Part shown: piece by piece, positions 1 through 5,850 of the stretch
Layout of the letters: the number at the start of each line of letters is the position of its first letter
Position numbering within the stretch: the first letter of the stretch is position 1
Assembly (NCBI GenBank): GCA_044225155.1
Contig: JBGAJB010000220.1
Coordinates: 1 to 5,920 of the forward strand
DNA length: 5,920 nucleotides
From: CAYMBL01 sp044225155
GTDB lineage: Bacteria; Planctomycetota; Phycisphaerae; UBA1845; Fen-1342
Direction: 5' to 3'
The notes under the pieces: generated by a model
What the model saw: only the letters and a program-made list of their open reading frames with translations
Databases searched by the model: none
What the model was told of the DNA's origin: nothing
Translations under genes and position numbers: made by a program

Positions 1-218
1 GGTCAATCGCTGCTTATGTTCTTTGCTCCGCGAATCTGGCACTCTATCTCACTGTGTTGGCGGCGATCGTGGTCACTCCCATTTTTGGCCTGCATCGAAC
101 GCGGCCGAAGCGGGGCGCCTGCCCGTCCTGCGGCTACTCGCTCCATGGCGCGCCGGGACCCAGGTGTCCGGAATGCGGCACGGAAGTGCGTGGCCTCCTT
201 TTTCCGGCCGGTCGTTAG
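1..218 (+). CDS. Membrane protein with C-terminal zinc ribbon (3' end only)
   Basis: The gene enters from the left edge. The first complete codon is at position 3, and the frame stays open for 71 residues to a TAG at 216-218. Visible residues 1-28 are strongly hydrophobic (AAYVLC...LYLTVLAAIVVTPIF) and look like one transmembrane helix. A basic linker follows (HRTRPKR), then a four-cysteine zinc ribbon: CPSCGY at residues 40-45 and CPECG at 55-59, joined by a short loop. The order helix, basic residues, zinc ribbon suggests the ribbon lies on the cytoplasmic side. Similar CxxCGY...CPECG tails are common in planctomycete membrane proteins of unknown role. Its start and any N-terminal domain lie outside the window, so no function is assigned. 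It converges on the C25 peptidase gene with a 34-base gap in which I see no convincing terminator. The reading is supported by the cysteine pattern rather than by length. Confidence 0.75.
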   Translation, partial: SIAAYVLCSANLALYLTVLAAIVVTPIFGLHRTRPKRGACPSCGYSLHGAPGPRCPECGTEVRGLLFPAGR

Positions 219-252
219 AAATTTCACGAAAGTTCGATCGCTCGACGCCGAA

Positions 253-1668
253 TCACGGACGAGTGGCGGTCACACGCGGTATCGGCAATGTCGGATCGCC
301 GAAGAACATGTATTTCATCCCCTGAAAGAAGATGCTGGGCGGATACCAGCCGTCGTCTGGAGCGATGGTGCTGAGATGCTCGCGATCGAAATAGAAACGC
401 AGTGCGCCCGCCCAGCAGTCGCCTACTCGTGCGGCGGGCGAGTCGTGCATCGATTCGACAAAGCCGGCCAGCAGAGTCATTCCGCAGGGCTGACCGCCAG
501 TGTTGCAGCCGATGTATACCGCAGCGCCGTTTGGGCCGGCGCGCAGCAATTGCTCACCCAGCCCCGTGTTATTGAACGCCCCTTTTTGATACGGGGCGGG
601 TGGCGCCGGGGGTCGCTCGAACAGCTCTCCGGAGTTGGTCCCCTTGTGCTCGACGCCGTTGACGTCGACGTACGCTTCGTATGGCGGAAGGGTCGCGAAG
701 CGCGCTGTCGAGCAGCCGGCGGAGAGCATCACCGGGAGGCGATCGGCATTGTGCATCTTGCTCAGGCTGGCTACGGAAATGCATCGATCCCAGCCGTCGT
801 CATAGCCGTGTCCGGAGTGCAACATGAGTGCCACGCCCGAGTTCAGGAGACCGACAACCTCCTCCTCAGTGGGCCGAGGCGGAGTTGTTCCGGCAGGAGC
901 GCCAGCGGCCGCCGGCAAATTCGCGGGAGTTGAGTAACGTTTTTCGGCGCGCCAGCCCGGAGGCAGGCGGCCGGAAATGGCGTCCATGATGGGCGCGTTA
1001 TCAATCCATCCGTCGACTGCGATGAACGCGGCCGTCGGCGGATTGCTCGTCGGGACGCATGACTGTTCGTACCGCAGCGATTTCTGAATCAGGGTGGCGA
1101 CTTCAGCGGCTGTGTCGACCGGCCAGCGACCGACCGCGATTTCCGGTTTGTAGTCGATGTGGTCGTAATTGATCGGGTCGTGTTTGTTCTTTTCGCCGCG
1201 CACTTCGCCGAAGTAGTCCGCGTGGAAATCATCCTTGCGCGCATTCCAGTCGTCGAACTCACCGTCGGCTCGCGCCAAATCAGCGTAATAGAGGTCGCTG
1301 GGGTAGAACGCATAGTCAAAGGCCGGTGGAGTGACTCGATCGAGCACCATGTATCGCACCGGCATGATGTCGGCGTCGCCCACAAGCAGGACGTAGTGCA
1401 AACCGCGCTCCCGCCAAGCTGCGAATAGAGCCCGCTTGAGCCTTTCGGGATCGTCGCGCCCGGACGAATCACGCAGCAGGTCTTCGAGCGCGACGACGGC
1501 CGTCGCGAGCGATGGCGATTTTTGCCTGGCGTAATCTCCCAGTGAATCGAGAAATACTCGCGGCGCGACGATCATGAACTCACTTCGCGTGCTGCGGCGC
1601 GTCGCCGGAGCGGTTGTTGCGGTCTGCAACGAGGCACATGCCAGCCAGCCTGCAAGCAAATATGGCAT
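253..1668 (-). CDS. Peptidase C25 (gingipain-type) family protein, probably exported
   Basis: A 471-residue product that resembles the catalytic domain of gingipain-type cysteine peptidases (family C25). In order: a short hydrophobic N-terminus (LLAGWLACASL, residues 4-14) likely to be a signal peptide; MIVAPRVFLDSL at 32-43, the usual first strand of the domain; YVLLVGDADIMPVRY at 92-106; SDLYYADL at 124-131; PEIAVGRWPV at 175-184; the histidine motif HSGHG at 284-288, with H287 the likely catalytic His; LSAGCS at 315-320, with C319 the likely nucleophile; and a closing FFGDPTLPI near 455-463. The start is fixed by a good Shine-Dalgarno AAAGGAG five bases upstream, and a stop lies in frame further upstream with no other ATG between. 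Oddities: no positive charge before the hydrophobic stretch, no clear lipobox at Cys11, and no C-terminal sorting or Ig-like domain, so it is little more than a bare catalytic domain. Substrate and specificity (Arg or Lys) cannot be read from the sequence. It is transcribed away from clpP1. Confidence 0.85.
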   Translation of the reverse strand: MPYLLAGWLACASLQTATTAPATRRSTRSEFMIVAPRVFLDSLGDYARQKSPSLATAVVALEDLLRDSSGRDDPERLKRALFAAWRERGLHYVLLVGDADIMPVRYMVLDRVTPPAFDYAFYPSDLYYADLARADGEFDDWNARKDDFHADYFGEVRGEKNKHDPINYDHIDYKPEIAVGRWPVDTAAEVATLIQKSLRYEQSCVPTSNPPTAAFIAVDGWIDNAPIMDAISGRLPPGWRAEKRYSTPANLPAAAGAPAGTTPPRPTEEEVVGLLNSGVALMLHSGHGYDDGWDRCISVASLSKMHNADRLPVMLSAGCSTARFATLPPYEAYVDVNGVEHKGTNSGELFERPPAPPAPYQKGAFNNTGLGEQLLRAGPNGAAVYIGCNTGGQPCGMTLLAGFVESMHDSPAARVGDCWAGALRFYFDREHLSTIAPDDGWYPPSIFFQGMKYMFFGDPTLPIPRVTATRP

Positions 1669-1673
1669 CGCGG

Positions 1674-1680
1674 CTCCTTT
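1674..1680 (-). promoter_or_regulatory. Shine-Dalgarno of the C25 peptidase gene
   Basis: On the minus strand this reads AAAGGAG, five bases before the ATG at 1668-1666. It is the only plausible start in this frame after the upstream in-frame stop, so the site decides the N-terminus. Confidence 0.8.
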
Positions 1681-1822
1681 TCGGCCGAACGAGCGGCTGA
1701 AGACACCCCCTCCACAATCGTACGGTTAAACAGGGGCCGTTTCGCCGGCCGCGAGGGGGGGGCTCTCCGCGCAAGGGGTACGTCTCCCCCTATTCCCGTA
1801 TCCGACGGCGCCGGAGGCTGAC

Positions 1823-1845
1823 TCGCCGTGCGGGGCCTACGGCGA
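1823..1845. repeat. Small inverted repeat / hairpin in the intergenic region
   Basis: TCGCCGT (1823-1829) and ACGGCGA (1839-1845) are perfect 7-base complements separated by nine bases. No T-run follows on either strand, so it is unlikely to be an intrinsic terminator. It could be an operator or a chance palindrome in GC-rich DNA. Confidence 0.4.
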
Positions 1846-1889
1846 ATGGATGCAACCCCAGCGATCGCAATTGGTTAAGCCCCGCCTCA

Positions 1890-1918
1890 TTCGCCACCCT
1901 CCGCGAGTCCGATAGAAT
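1890..1918 (+). promoter_or_regulatory. Candidate sigma70-type promoter for clpP1-clpP2
   Basis: TAGAAT at 1913-1918 matches the -10 consensus at five of six positions. With a 17-base spacer the -35 would be TTCGCC at 1890-1895, a weak match. Transcription would start near 1925, about 50 bases before the clpP1 start codon. The -35 would overlap the left arm of the 12-bp inverted repeat, so a dimeric regulator bound there could block it. The call rests mainly on the -10. Confidence 0.3.
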
Positions 1919-1963
1919 CCGGGGCCTCTCGCCGGACCGTGAGCAATGCTGGCGGAGGGTGGC
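1893..1963. repeat. Perfect 12-bp inverted repeat before clpP1
   Basis: GCCACCCTCCGC (1893-1904) and GCGGAGGGTGGC (1952-1963) are exact reverse complements, with 47 bases between them. The right arm contains GGAGGG and ends one base before the Shine-Dalgarno AAGGAG. The left arm carries CCCTCC, which resembles the 3' end of 16S rRNA. If a transcript covers both arms, the stem could hide the translation start of clpP1. If transcription starts inside the loop, the arms could instead act as DNA operator half-sites. Smaller pairings inside the loop (TCCGG at 1918-1922 with CCGGA at 1932-1936) could stack on the outer stem. Confidence 0.55.
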
Positions 1964-1964
1964 C

Positions 1965-1970
1965 AAGGAG
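1965..1970 (+). promoter_or_regulatory. Shine-Dalgarno that sets the clpP1 start at 1976
   Basis: AAGGAG lies five bases before the ATG at 1976-1978. A second in-frame ATG at 1946 would add ten residues but has no good ribosome site before it, and its extension (LAEGGQ...) is merely the translation of the inverted-repeat arm and Shine-Dalgarno. The 1976 start is preferred. Confidence 0.8.
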
Positions 1971-1975
1971 AAATC

Positions 1976-2614
1976 ATGACGTTTTGGCCTGAGCACGAGC
2001 GGCCGCGCCTGCAGGGGTCGCCGTATCAGTCGATGCGGCAAATCGGTCTGAACGAGATGCTGTTGGATAACCGCATCATCTTTCTGGACCTGCCGCTGGA
2101 TCCGCGCATCATGATCAACAGCAATACGGTGTGCTCGCACGTGATCAAGAGCATGCTCTATCTGCAGTCGATCAAGCGCGACTCGGATATTCACCTTTAC
2201 ATCAACTGTCCGGGCGGCGACATCGACGACACGCTCGCCATCTATGACACGATGCGCTTCCTGAGCTGTCCGATCGCAACCTACTGCGTCGGCGCGGCCA
2301 GCAGCGGCGCGGCCCTGATCCTGGCGGCCGGCACAAAGGGCAAGCGCTTCGCTCTGCCGCACGCCAAGGTGATGATCCACCAGCCTTGGGGTCATCTGGG
2401 CGGTCAGGCGTCCGACATGCGCATTCAGGCCGAGGAAATCCTGAAGGTGAAAAAAGCGATCTGCGAAATCCTCGCGCGGCATAGCGGCCGCACGACGGAG
2501 CAGGTCGAAAAGGACACCGAGCGCGATCGCTTCATGGACGCGAAGGAGGCGCAAGCTTACGGCCTGATCGACGAAATCCTGGAAGAGACGCCGGACCGGA
2601 ACAAGAAGAAGTAA
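1976..2614 (+). CDS. clpP1: ATP-dependent Clp protease proteolytic subunit, paralogue 1
   Basis: A 212-residue serine peptidase of family S14, the barrel subunit that degrades proteins unfolded by ClpX, ClpA or ClpC ATPases in the cytoplasm. The triad is complete: Ser109 in GAASSG, His135 in MIHQP and Asp184 in DTERD. Other family marks are YINCPGG (75-81), IYDTMRF (89-95), the handle-helix region after HQPWGHLGGQASD, and FMDAKEAQAYGLIDEIL near the C-terminus. Length is close to the usual 193-207 residues. The N-terminus is unusual: in place of the canonical IPMVIE...FDIYSRLL segment that forms the axial pore loop, it has a Trp/Pro-rich start followed by SMRQIGLNEMLLDNRIIFLD. The C-terminus ends in a lysine-rich tail (NKKK). 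It is followed 15 bases later by clpP2, so the two are surely one operon. Family assignment is secure; the number 1 merely reflects gene order. Confidence 0.95.
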   Translation: MTFWPEHERPRLQGSPYQSMRQIGLNEMLLDNRIIFLDLPLDPRIMINSNTVCSHVIKSMLYLQSIKRDSDIHLYINCPGGDIDDTLAIYDTMRFLSCPIATYCVGAASSGAALILAAGTKGKRFALPHAKVMIHQPWGHLGGQASDMRIQAEEILKVKKAICEILARHSGRTTEQVEKDTERDRFMDAKEAQAYGLIDEILEETPDRNKKK

Positions 2615-2619
2615 CGAGT

Positions 2620-2623
2620 GGAG
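2620..2623 (+). promoter_or_regulatory. Shine-Dalgarno that sets the clpP2 start at 2630
   Basis: GGAG is six bases before the ATG at 2630-2632. An in-frame GTG at 2618 would add four residues (MEKS) but would overlap this site and have little room for its own after the clpP1 stop at 2612-2614. The ATG is favoured, which gives an N-terminus close to canonical ClpP. Confidence 0.7.
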
Positions 2624-2629
2624 AAATCG

Positions 2630-3250
2630 ATGAGCCGCAGTCAGTTGATCCCGATGGTCGTCGAGCGCGAAGGCCGGGCCGAGCGGGCGTATGACATTTA
2701 CTCCCGTCTGCTGAAGGATCGCATTGTGTTCCTGGGCGACGAAGTCAGCCCGGAGCTTTCCAACGTCGTCATCGCGCAGCTCTTGTTCCTCGCGAACGAG
2801 AATCCCAAGGCCGACATTCACATGTACATCAACTCGCCCGGCGGGAGCGTGTACAGCGGCATGGGCATCTATGACACGATGCAGTTCGTGCCGTGCCAGG
2901 TCGCGACCTACGTCGTCGGCATCGCCGCGAGCATGGCCGCCGTGCTCTTCACGGCCGGCGCCAAGGGCAAGCGCTTCGTGCTGCCGCATTCGCGGGTGAT
3001 GATTCATCAGCCGCTGGGCGGCGCGCGCGGACCGGCGACCGATCTCAAGATCGAAATCGACGAGATGATGCGCACGCAGCAGCAGCTCTATGCCGTCATG
3101 TCCAAGCACACCGGCAAATCGCTCGAGCAGATCACCGCCGATTGCGACCGCAATAACTGGATGGATGCGGGCGAGACGGTTGCATATGGCCTGGGCGACA
3201 AAGTCCTGCAGTCGATGCCGGAGCCGGCGCTGCGTTCCGGCGTGAGCTGA
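2630..3250 (+). CDS. clpP2: ATP-dependent Clp protease proteolytic subunit, paralogue 2 (variant triad)
   Basis: A 206-residue S14-family subunit with the canonical ClpP N-terminus: LIPMVVE (6-12) and YDIYSRLLKDRIVFL (21-35), the segment that makes the axial loops facing the ATPase. YINSPGG (66-72), IYDTMQF (80-86), KGKRF (112-116) and MIHQPLGG (124-131) are intact. Ser101 lies in AASMAA, where E. coli has AASMG, and His126 in MIHQP. The position of the catalytic Asp, by alignment with E. coli DTERD, is Asn175 in DCDRN. The codon is AAT at 3152-3154, one base from GAT. An Asp-to-Asn triad is known from Listeria ClpP1, which works in a mixed complex with a fully catalytic partner. ClpP2 may therefore be weakly active alone and depend on ClpP1. 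Its C-terminal tail is Pro/Ser-rich. Family membership is certain; the activity statement is inference. Confidence 0.95.
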   Translation: MSRSQLIPMVVEREGRAERAYDIYSRLLKDRIVFLGDEVSPELSNVVIAQLLFLANENPKADIHMYINSPGGSVYSGMGIYDTMQFVPCQVATYVVGIAASMAAVLFTAGAKGKRFVLPHSRVMIHQPLGGARGPATDLKIEIDEMMRTQQQLYAVMSKHTGKSLEQITADCDRNNWMDAGETVAYGLGDKVLQSMPEPALRSGVS

Positions 3251-3295
3251 ATTTTTCGTTCACGATAGCGCCGCACCCAGGCTTGCAGTCGAACC

Positions 3296-3351
3296 CAAAC
3301 GCCCGCATGCCGGTCCATATCGTTTGATGTGGCCGATCATTCGGGCGTTTG
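3296..3351 (+). terminator. Two-tiered hairpin after clpP2, possible terminator or RNA element
   Basis: CAAACGCCCG (3296-3305) and CGGGCGTTTG (3342-3351) form a perfect 10-bp stem. Inside it, 3311-3321 and 3326-3335 pair through ten base pairs, two of them G-U, with one bulged C and a GTTT tetraloop. The bases after the stem (TTTGCG) are only weakly T-rich, so termination would be inefficient or Rho-assisted. It starts 46 bases after the clpP2 stop and ends 72 bases before the next gene. It could instead protect the clpP mRNA 3' end. Confidence 0.45.
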
Positions 3352-3413
3352 TTTGCGCCGCGAGATCGATAGAAACGCTCCCGATGCGGCCCCGTCGATG
3401 CCGATAGCTTCAT

Positions 3414-3418
3414 AGAGG
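3414..3418 (+). promoter_or_regulatory. Shine-Dalgarno of the glycosyltransferase gene
   Basis: AGAGG lies five bases before the ATG at 3424. An overlapping ATG at 3420 is in another frame and does not continue the long coding region, so 3424 is the start. Confidence 0.6.
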
Positions 3419-3423
3419 CATGG

Positions 3424-5763
3424 ATGGCCGTAACGGAAATCGCACCCGCAATCGCATCCCCGTACGCGCGCGCGAACGATGCGCTGCGCCGGCTGCACGT
3501 CGCTCGCGACGCGGAGGCGTTGCGACATCTCGTGGACGCGTTGCTTGACCTGGGGTTGACCGGCCCGGCGCGCGAGTTGATCCGCGACCCAGGTCAATAC
3601 GCCGACGGCGAGGCGCTGCTGCGCCGCATGAGCGGGCCGAGTGGCAAGCGCTCCTGGGCACGCTATTCGCAGCGCTTCGAAACCAATCTGGCCGTTCTGG
3701 AGCAACGCGGCGTCGACGCGGCGGGTGTGCGCGCTGCGTGGAAGGCGCGGGCTGCGAGCCTCGAACTGTATGGCGATGCCAACGGCGTCGATCAAATCCT
3801 CTGGCGGACGACTGCCGGCAGCGCGGTGTTCGTGCCGGCCGTGCAGGATCACGTGGCATTTGCCGAGGAGCTGGCACTGCCCGCGGACGCGCGCGAACTC
3901 ATGCCCGGCCCGTACTTGTTTGACGGCGTCGAACTGGGCTGGTTTTTCGAGCGGGTTTGGCGGGCGACGCGCAATTCCTTTCACGGCTACTCGAGTGCGC
4001 TTTACGTAGTGGAGCCGGACGCCGCGGCGCTGGCCCTCGCGCTGCACCTGCATGACTGGCGGGAAATACTGGCCGACGAAGCGGTGTGGGTCTTCTGCGG
4101 CTCAGACGCGTCAGAGCAATTTGCCGCGACGCTGCGCGGCGATCCCGATCTACCGTTGCCGAAGTTTCAATTCATGCTCACCGCGGCGCGCGCCCCGGCG
4201 CCGCCTGCCGGGCTGATCGAAATCGTGGAATCGGTGGTGCGCGAACGGCAAGCCGCGGCGGATGCCTCGTGGCGGGAAATGGAGGAGCGCTATGCGAATC
4301 GGGATGCGAAGTACTACGCCGCGCGCTTCGGGGAAGCGCTGGCGGGTAGGCGCGCGCTGCGCGTGCTCGGGCGCGTCGGGCTGCATACTTCCTTTCTGAA
4401 ATACTCGATGCGCGACGCCGAGCAAGCGCTGCAGCGCCGGGGCTGCGTCACGCAGATCTTGATTGAACGGCGGCAGTTCGAGCAGATCAGCACGCAGACC
4501 TTTCACCGCGCGATTCTGGATTTCGAGCCGGACCTGATCCTCGCGATCGATCACCCGCGTTCGAGCTTTGTCGGACGAGTTCCGACGAACATCCCACTCC
4601 TGACGTGGGATCAGGACAATCTGCCGCACCTCTTCAACGAAGCGACCATGAAACAGCTCGGTGCGCTCGACGTCGTGGTCGGAATGCCGAAACTGCAATT
4701 GATCGCGCGCGGCGGTCTCGACCCGCGCCAATTTCTGGCCGCTCCGATGGCGACATCGCCCTCTGAATATGGCGAGGCGGAATTTTCGGAAGAGGAACTC
4801 GCTCGGCATCGATGTGATGTTTCGTTTGTCAGTCACGCCTCTCAGCCACCCGCAGATTTCCACCGCGAACAGCTCGCGCGACACGTCGAACCCGAGCTGC
4901 ACACGCTCCTGGAACGTATTTTCGCGCTCGCGCCCGCGTATGTATCGACGCATGGCGGCGTGGACGGCCGGCTGAGCGAGCAACTGCTGCGGGACGCTGA
5001 GCAGCAGGCGGGCGTTCGGATCACTGGGCAGGAGCTTCGGCATCACCTGCTGAACTGGCATATCTGGCGTTTGTGCGATCGGCTGTTTCGGCATGAGGCG
5101 CTGGAATGGGCTGCGGCCTGGGCGCGGCGAACCCATCGCAGGCTGCGCATTTATGGCAACGGTTGGGAAAATCATCCGACGCTGGCCGAGTTTGCGGCCG
5201 GCCCGGCCCAGAACGGGCGCGAACTGGCGTGCATTCATTGCGCGTCGACGATCAATTTGCAACTGATGCCGGCCGGTTTTCTGCACCAGCGCGGCTTGGA
5301 CGGACTCTGCGCGGGCGGTTTCTTTCTGACGCGCACGGCCCGCGGTGATCGCGGCGACCCACGGCTGCAACGGCTCCATCGCGAATTTCAGGCCGTCGGT
5401 GCGACATGCGCGGCTGACCTTGTGGCGCATCCGGCAGCCCTTCGCGCGCTCGAAGAGATCGCACGGGATTTCGATTTGCCTCCCGACCAGCGCGAGCATG
5501 CGTTTCAATTTGTGACCCTGCACGGCACCTGGCCCTATCCGGCCGCGGTCTTGCCGCGATTTGCGGAGATAGAGTTTGCCAGCGCCGAGTCATTTGCCCA
5601 GGCCGCTGACCGCTTTCTGGCCGCGCCGGCGGAGAGCCGCGAAATTGCTTCGGCTATGCGAGAAGTGGTGATTTCCCGCTTTGGATATGACGCCCTGATG
5701 GAGCAATTCCTGCGGTTTCACGCCGCCTGGCTGGGCAGCGAGCGAGCACTTCCGGGCGAGTAA
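3424..5763 (+). CDS. Large CgeB-like glycosyltransferase with Maf/DUF115-like N-terminal half
   Basis: A 779-residue, probably cytoplasmic protein with no signal peptide or membrane segment. Residues about 310-640 look like a GT-B glycosyltransferase of the CgeB/YkvP type. First Rossmann half: RALRVLGRVGLHTSF (310-324), FEPDLILAIDHP (367-378) and IPLLTWDQDNLPHLFN (390-405). Second half: RLRIYGNGWENHP (573-585) and ASTINLQLMPAGFLHQRGLDGLCAGGFFLTR (607-637), the expected nucleotide-sugar end. An acidic residue (Asp626) stands where the Glu of R-x-x-E commonly lies. Residues about 130-255 (YSSALYVVEPDAAALALAL...DWREIL...VWVFCGSD) resemble the Rossmann core of Maf/DUF115 proteins that modify flagellin. 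Residues 1-120 are Ala/Arg-rich helices I do not recognise, and 265-310 looks like a charged helical linker. The donor sugar and acceptor are unknown. It lies 173 bases after clpP2, behind a hairpin, so is probably a separate transcription unit. Confidence 0.75.
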   Translation: MAVTEIAPAIASPYARANDALRRLHVARDAEALRHLVDALLDLGLTGPARELIRDPGQYADGEALLRRMSGPSGKRSWARYSQRFETNLAVLEQRGVDAAGVRAAWKARAASLELYGDANGVDQILWRTTAGSAVFVPAVQDHVAFAEELALPADARELMPGPYLFDGVELGWFFERVWRATRNSFHGYSSALYVVEPDAAALALALHLHDWREILADEAVWVFCGSDASEQFAATLRGDPDLPLPKFQFMLTAARAPAPPAGLIEIVESVVRERQAAADASWREMEERYANRDAKYYAARFGEALAGRRALRVLGRVGLHTSFLKYSMRDAEQALQRRGCVTQILIERRQFEQISTQTFHRAILDFEPDLILAIDHPRSSFVGRVPTNIPLLTWDQDNLPHLFNEATMKQLGALDVVVGMPKLQLIARGGLDPRQFLAAPMATSPSEYGEAEFSEEELARHRCDVSFVSHASQPPADFHREQLARHVEPELHTLLERIFALAPAYVSTHGGVDGRLSEQLLRDAEQQAGVRITGQELRHHLLNWHIWRLCDRLFRHEALEWAAAWARRTHRRLRIYGNGWENHPTLAEFAAGPAQNGRELACIHCASTINLQLMPAGFLHQRGLDGLCAGGFFLTRTARGDRGDPRLQRLHREFQAVGATCAADLVAHPAALRALEEIARDFDLPPDQREHAFQFVTLHGTWPYPAAVLPRFAEIEFASAESFAQAADRFLAAPAESREIASAMREVVISRFGYDALMEQFLRFHAAWLGSERALPGE

Positions 5764-5787
5764 ATGTTCGACTTTTACTGAAAAACC

Positions 5788-5816
5788 ATTTTCGCAAAGA
5801 GATGACTCATTACAAT
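5788..5816 (+). promoter_or_regulatory. Candidate promoter downstream of the glycosyltransferase
   Basis: TACAAT at 5811-5816 matches the -10 consensus at five of six positions and lies in the most AT-rich stretch of the window. The matching -35 region (about 5788-5793, ATTTTC) is poor. It would drive the gene starting at 5851. Confidence 0.3.
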
Positions 5817-5850
5817 CAGCGGAGTTGAACGGCCTTGGACGGGGGTCCGA

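Larger units (their letters stand above)
1669..1975. other. Divergent intergenic region between the C25 gene and clpP1
   Basis: These 307 bases separate two divergent genes and must hold promoters for both. I see no credible gene in it. It contains a run of eight G (1755-1762) flanked by GGGG at 1733-1736 and 1775-1778, a 7-bp hairpin (1823-1845), a weak sigma70-like -10 (1913-1918) and a 12-bp inverted repeat (1893-1963). No CIRCE element (the HrcA operator found before many heat-shock genes) was seen. Confidence 0.7.

Noticed and set aside
219..252. Possible bidirectional terminator between the two convergent genes
   Set aside because: Only very short complementary pieces (TTTC/GAAA with a two-base loop) are present, not enough for a credible stem.
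16..933. 305-residue plus-strand open frame over the zinc-ribbon tail and the C25 gene
   Set aside because: It crosses two supported genes in the wrong frame and has no domain pattern. The C25 frame on the other strand carries the HSGHG and AGCS motifs and a good ribosome site.
1861..1868. GCGATCGC octamer, resembling the HIP1 palindrome of cyanobacteria (also at 2523-2530)
   Set aside because: Only a few copies are present in GC-rich DNA where CGATCG is common, and nothing else points to cyanobacteria.
1946..1978. Upstream in-frame ATG for clpP1 at 1946
   Set aside because: No Shine-Dalgarno precedes it, and the added residues only translate the inverted repeat and the ribosome site of the 1976 start.
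2936..2944. Gly-to-Ala after the ClpP2 active-site Ser (AASMAA instead of AASMGA)
   Set aside because: To my knowledge AASMAA occurs in many functional bacterial ClpPs, so I do not count it as a defect, unlike the Asp-to-Asn change.
1790..3109. 439-residue open frame on the minus strand across both clpP genes
   Set aside because: It is antisense to two clear ClpP genes, its product is rich in His/Arg/Asp in the manner of GC-rich shadow frames, and no known motif was seen. The near-repetition within it merely mirrors the similarity between clpP1 and clpP2.
3337..4053. 238-residue minus-strand open frame over the start of the glycosyltransferase gene
   Set aside because: Composition is typical of an antisense shadow and no motif was recognised; the plus-strand frame continues far beyond it with protein-like sequence.
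4150..5523. 457-residue open frame on the minus strand inside the glycosyltransferase gene
   Set aside because: It is a shadow of the plus-strand coding region, which has recognisable glycosyltransferase motifs and a Shine-Dalgarno; the antisense product has an Arg/Gln-rich shadow composition.
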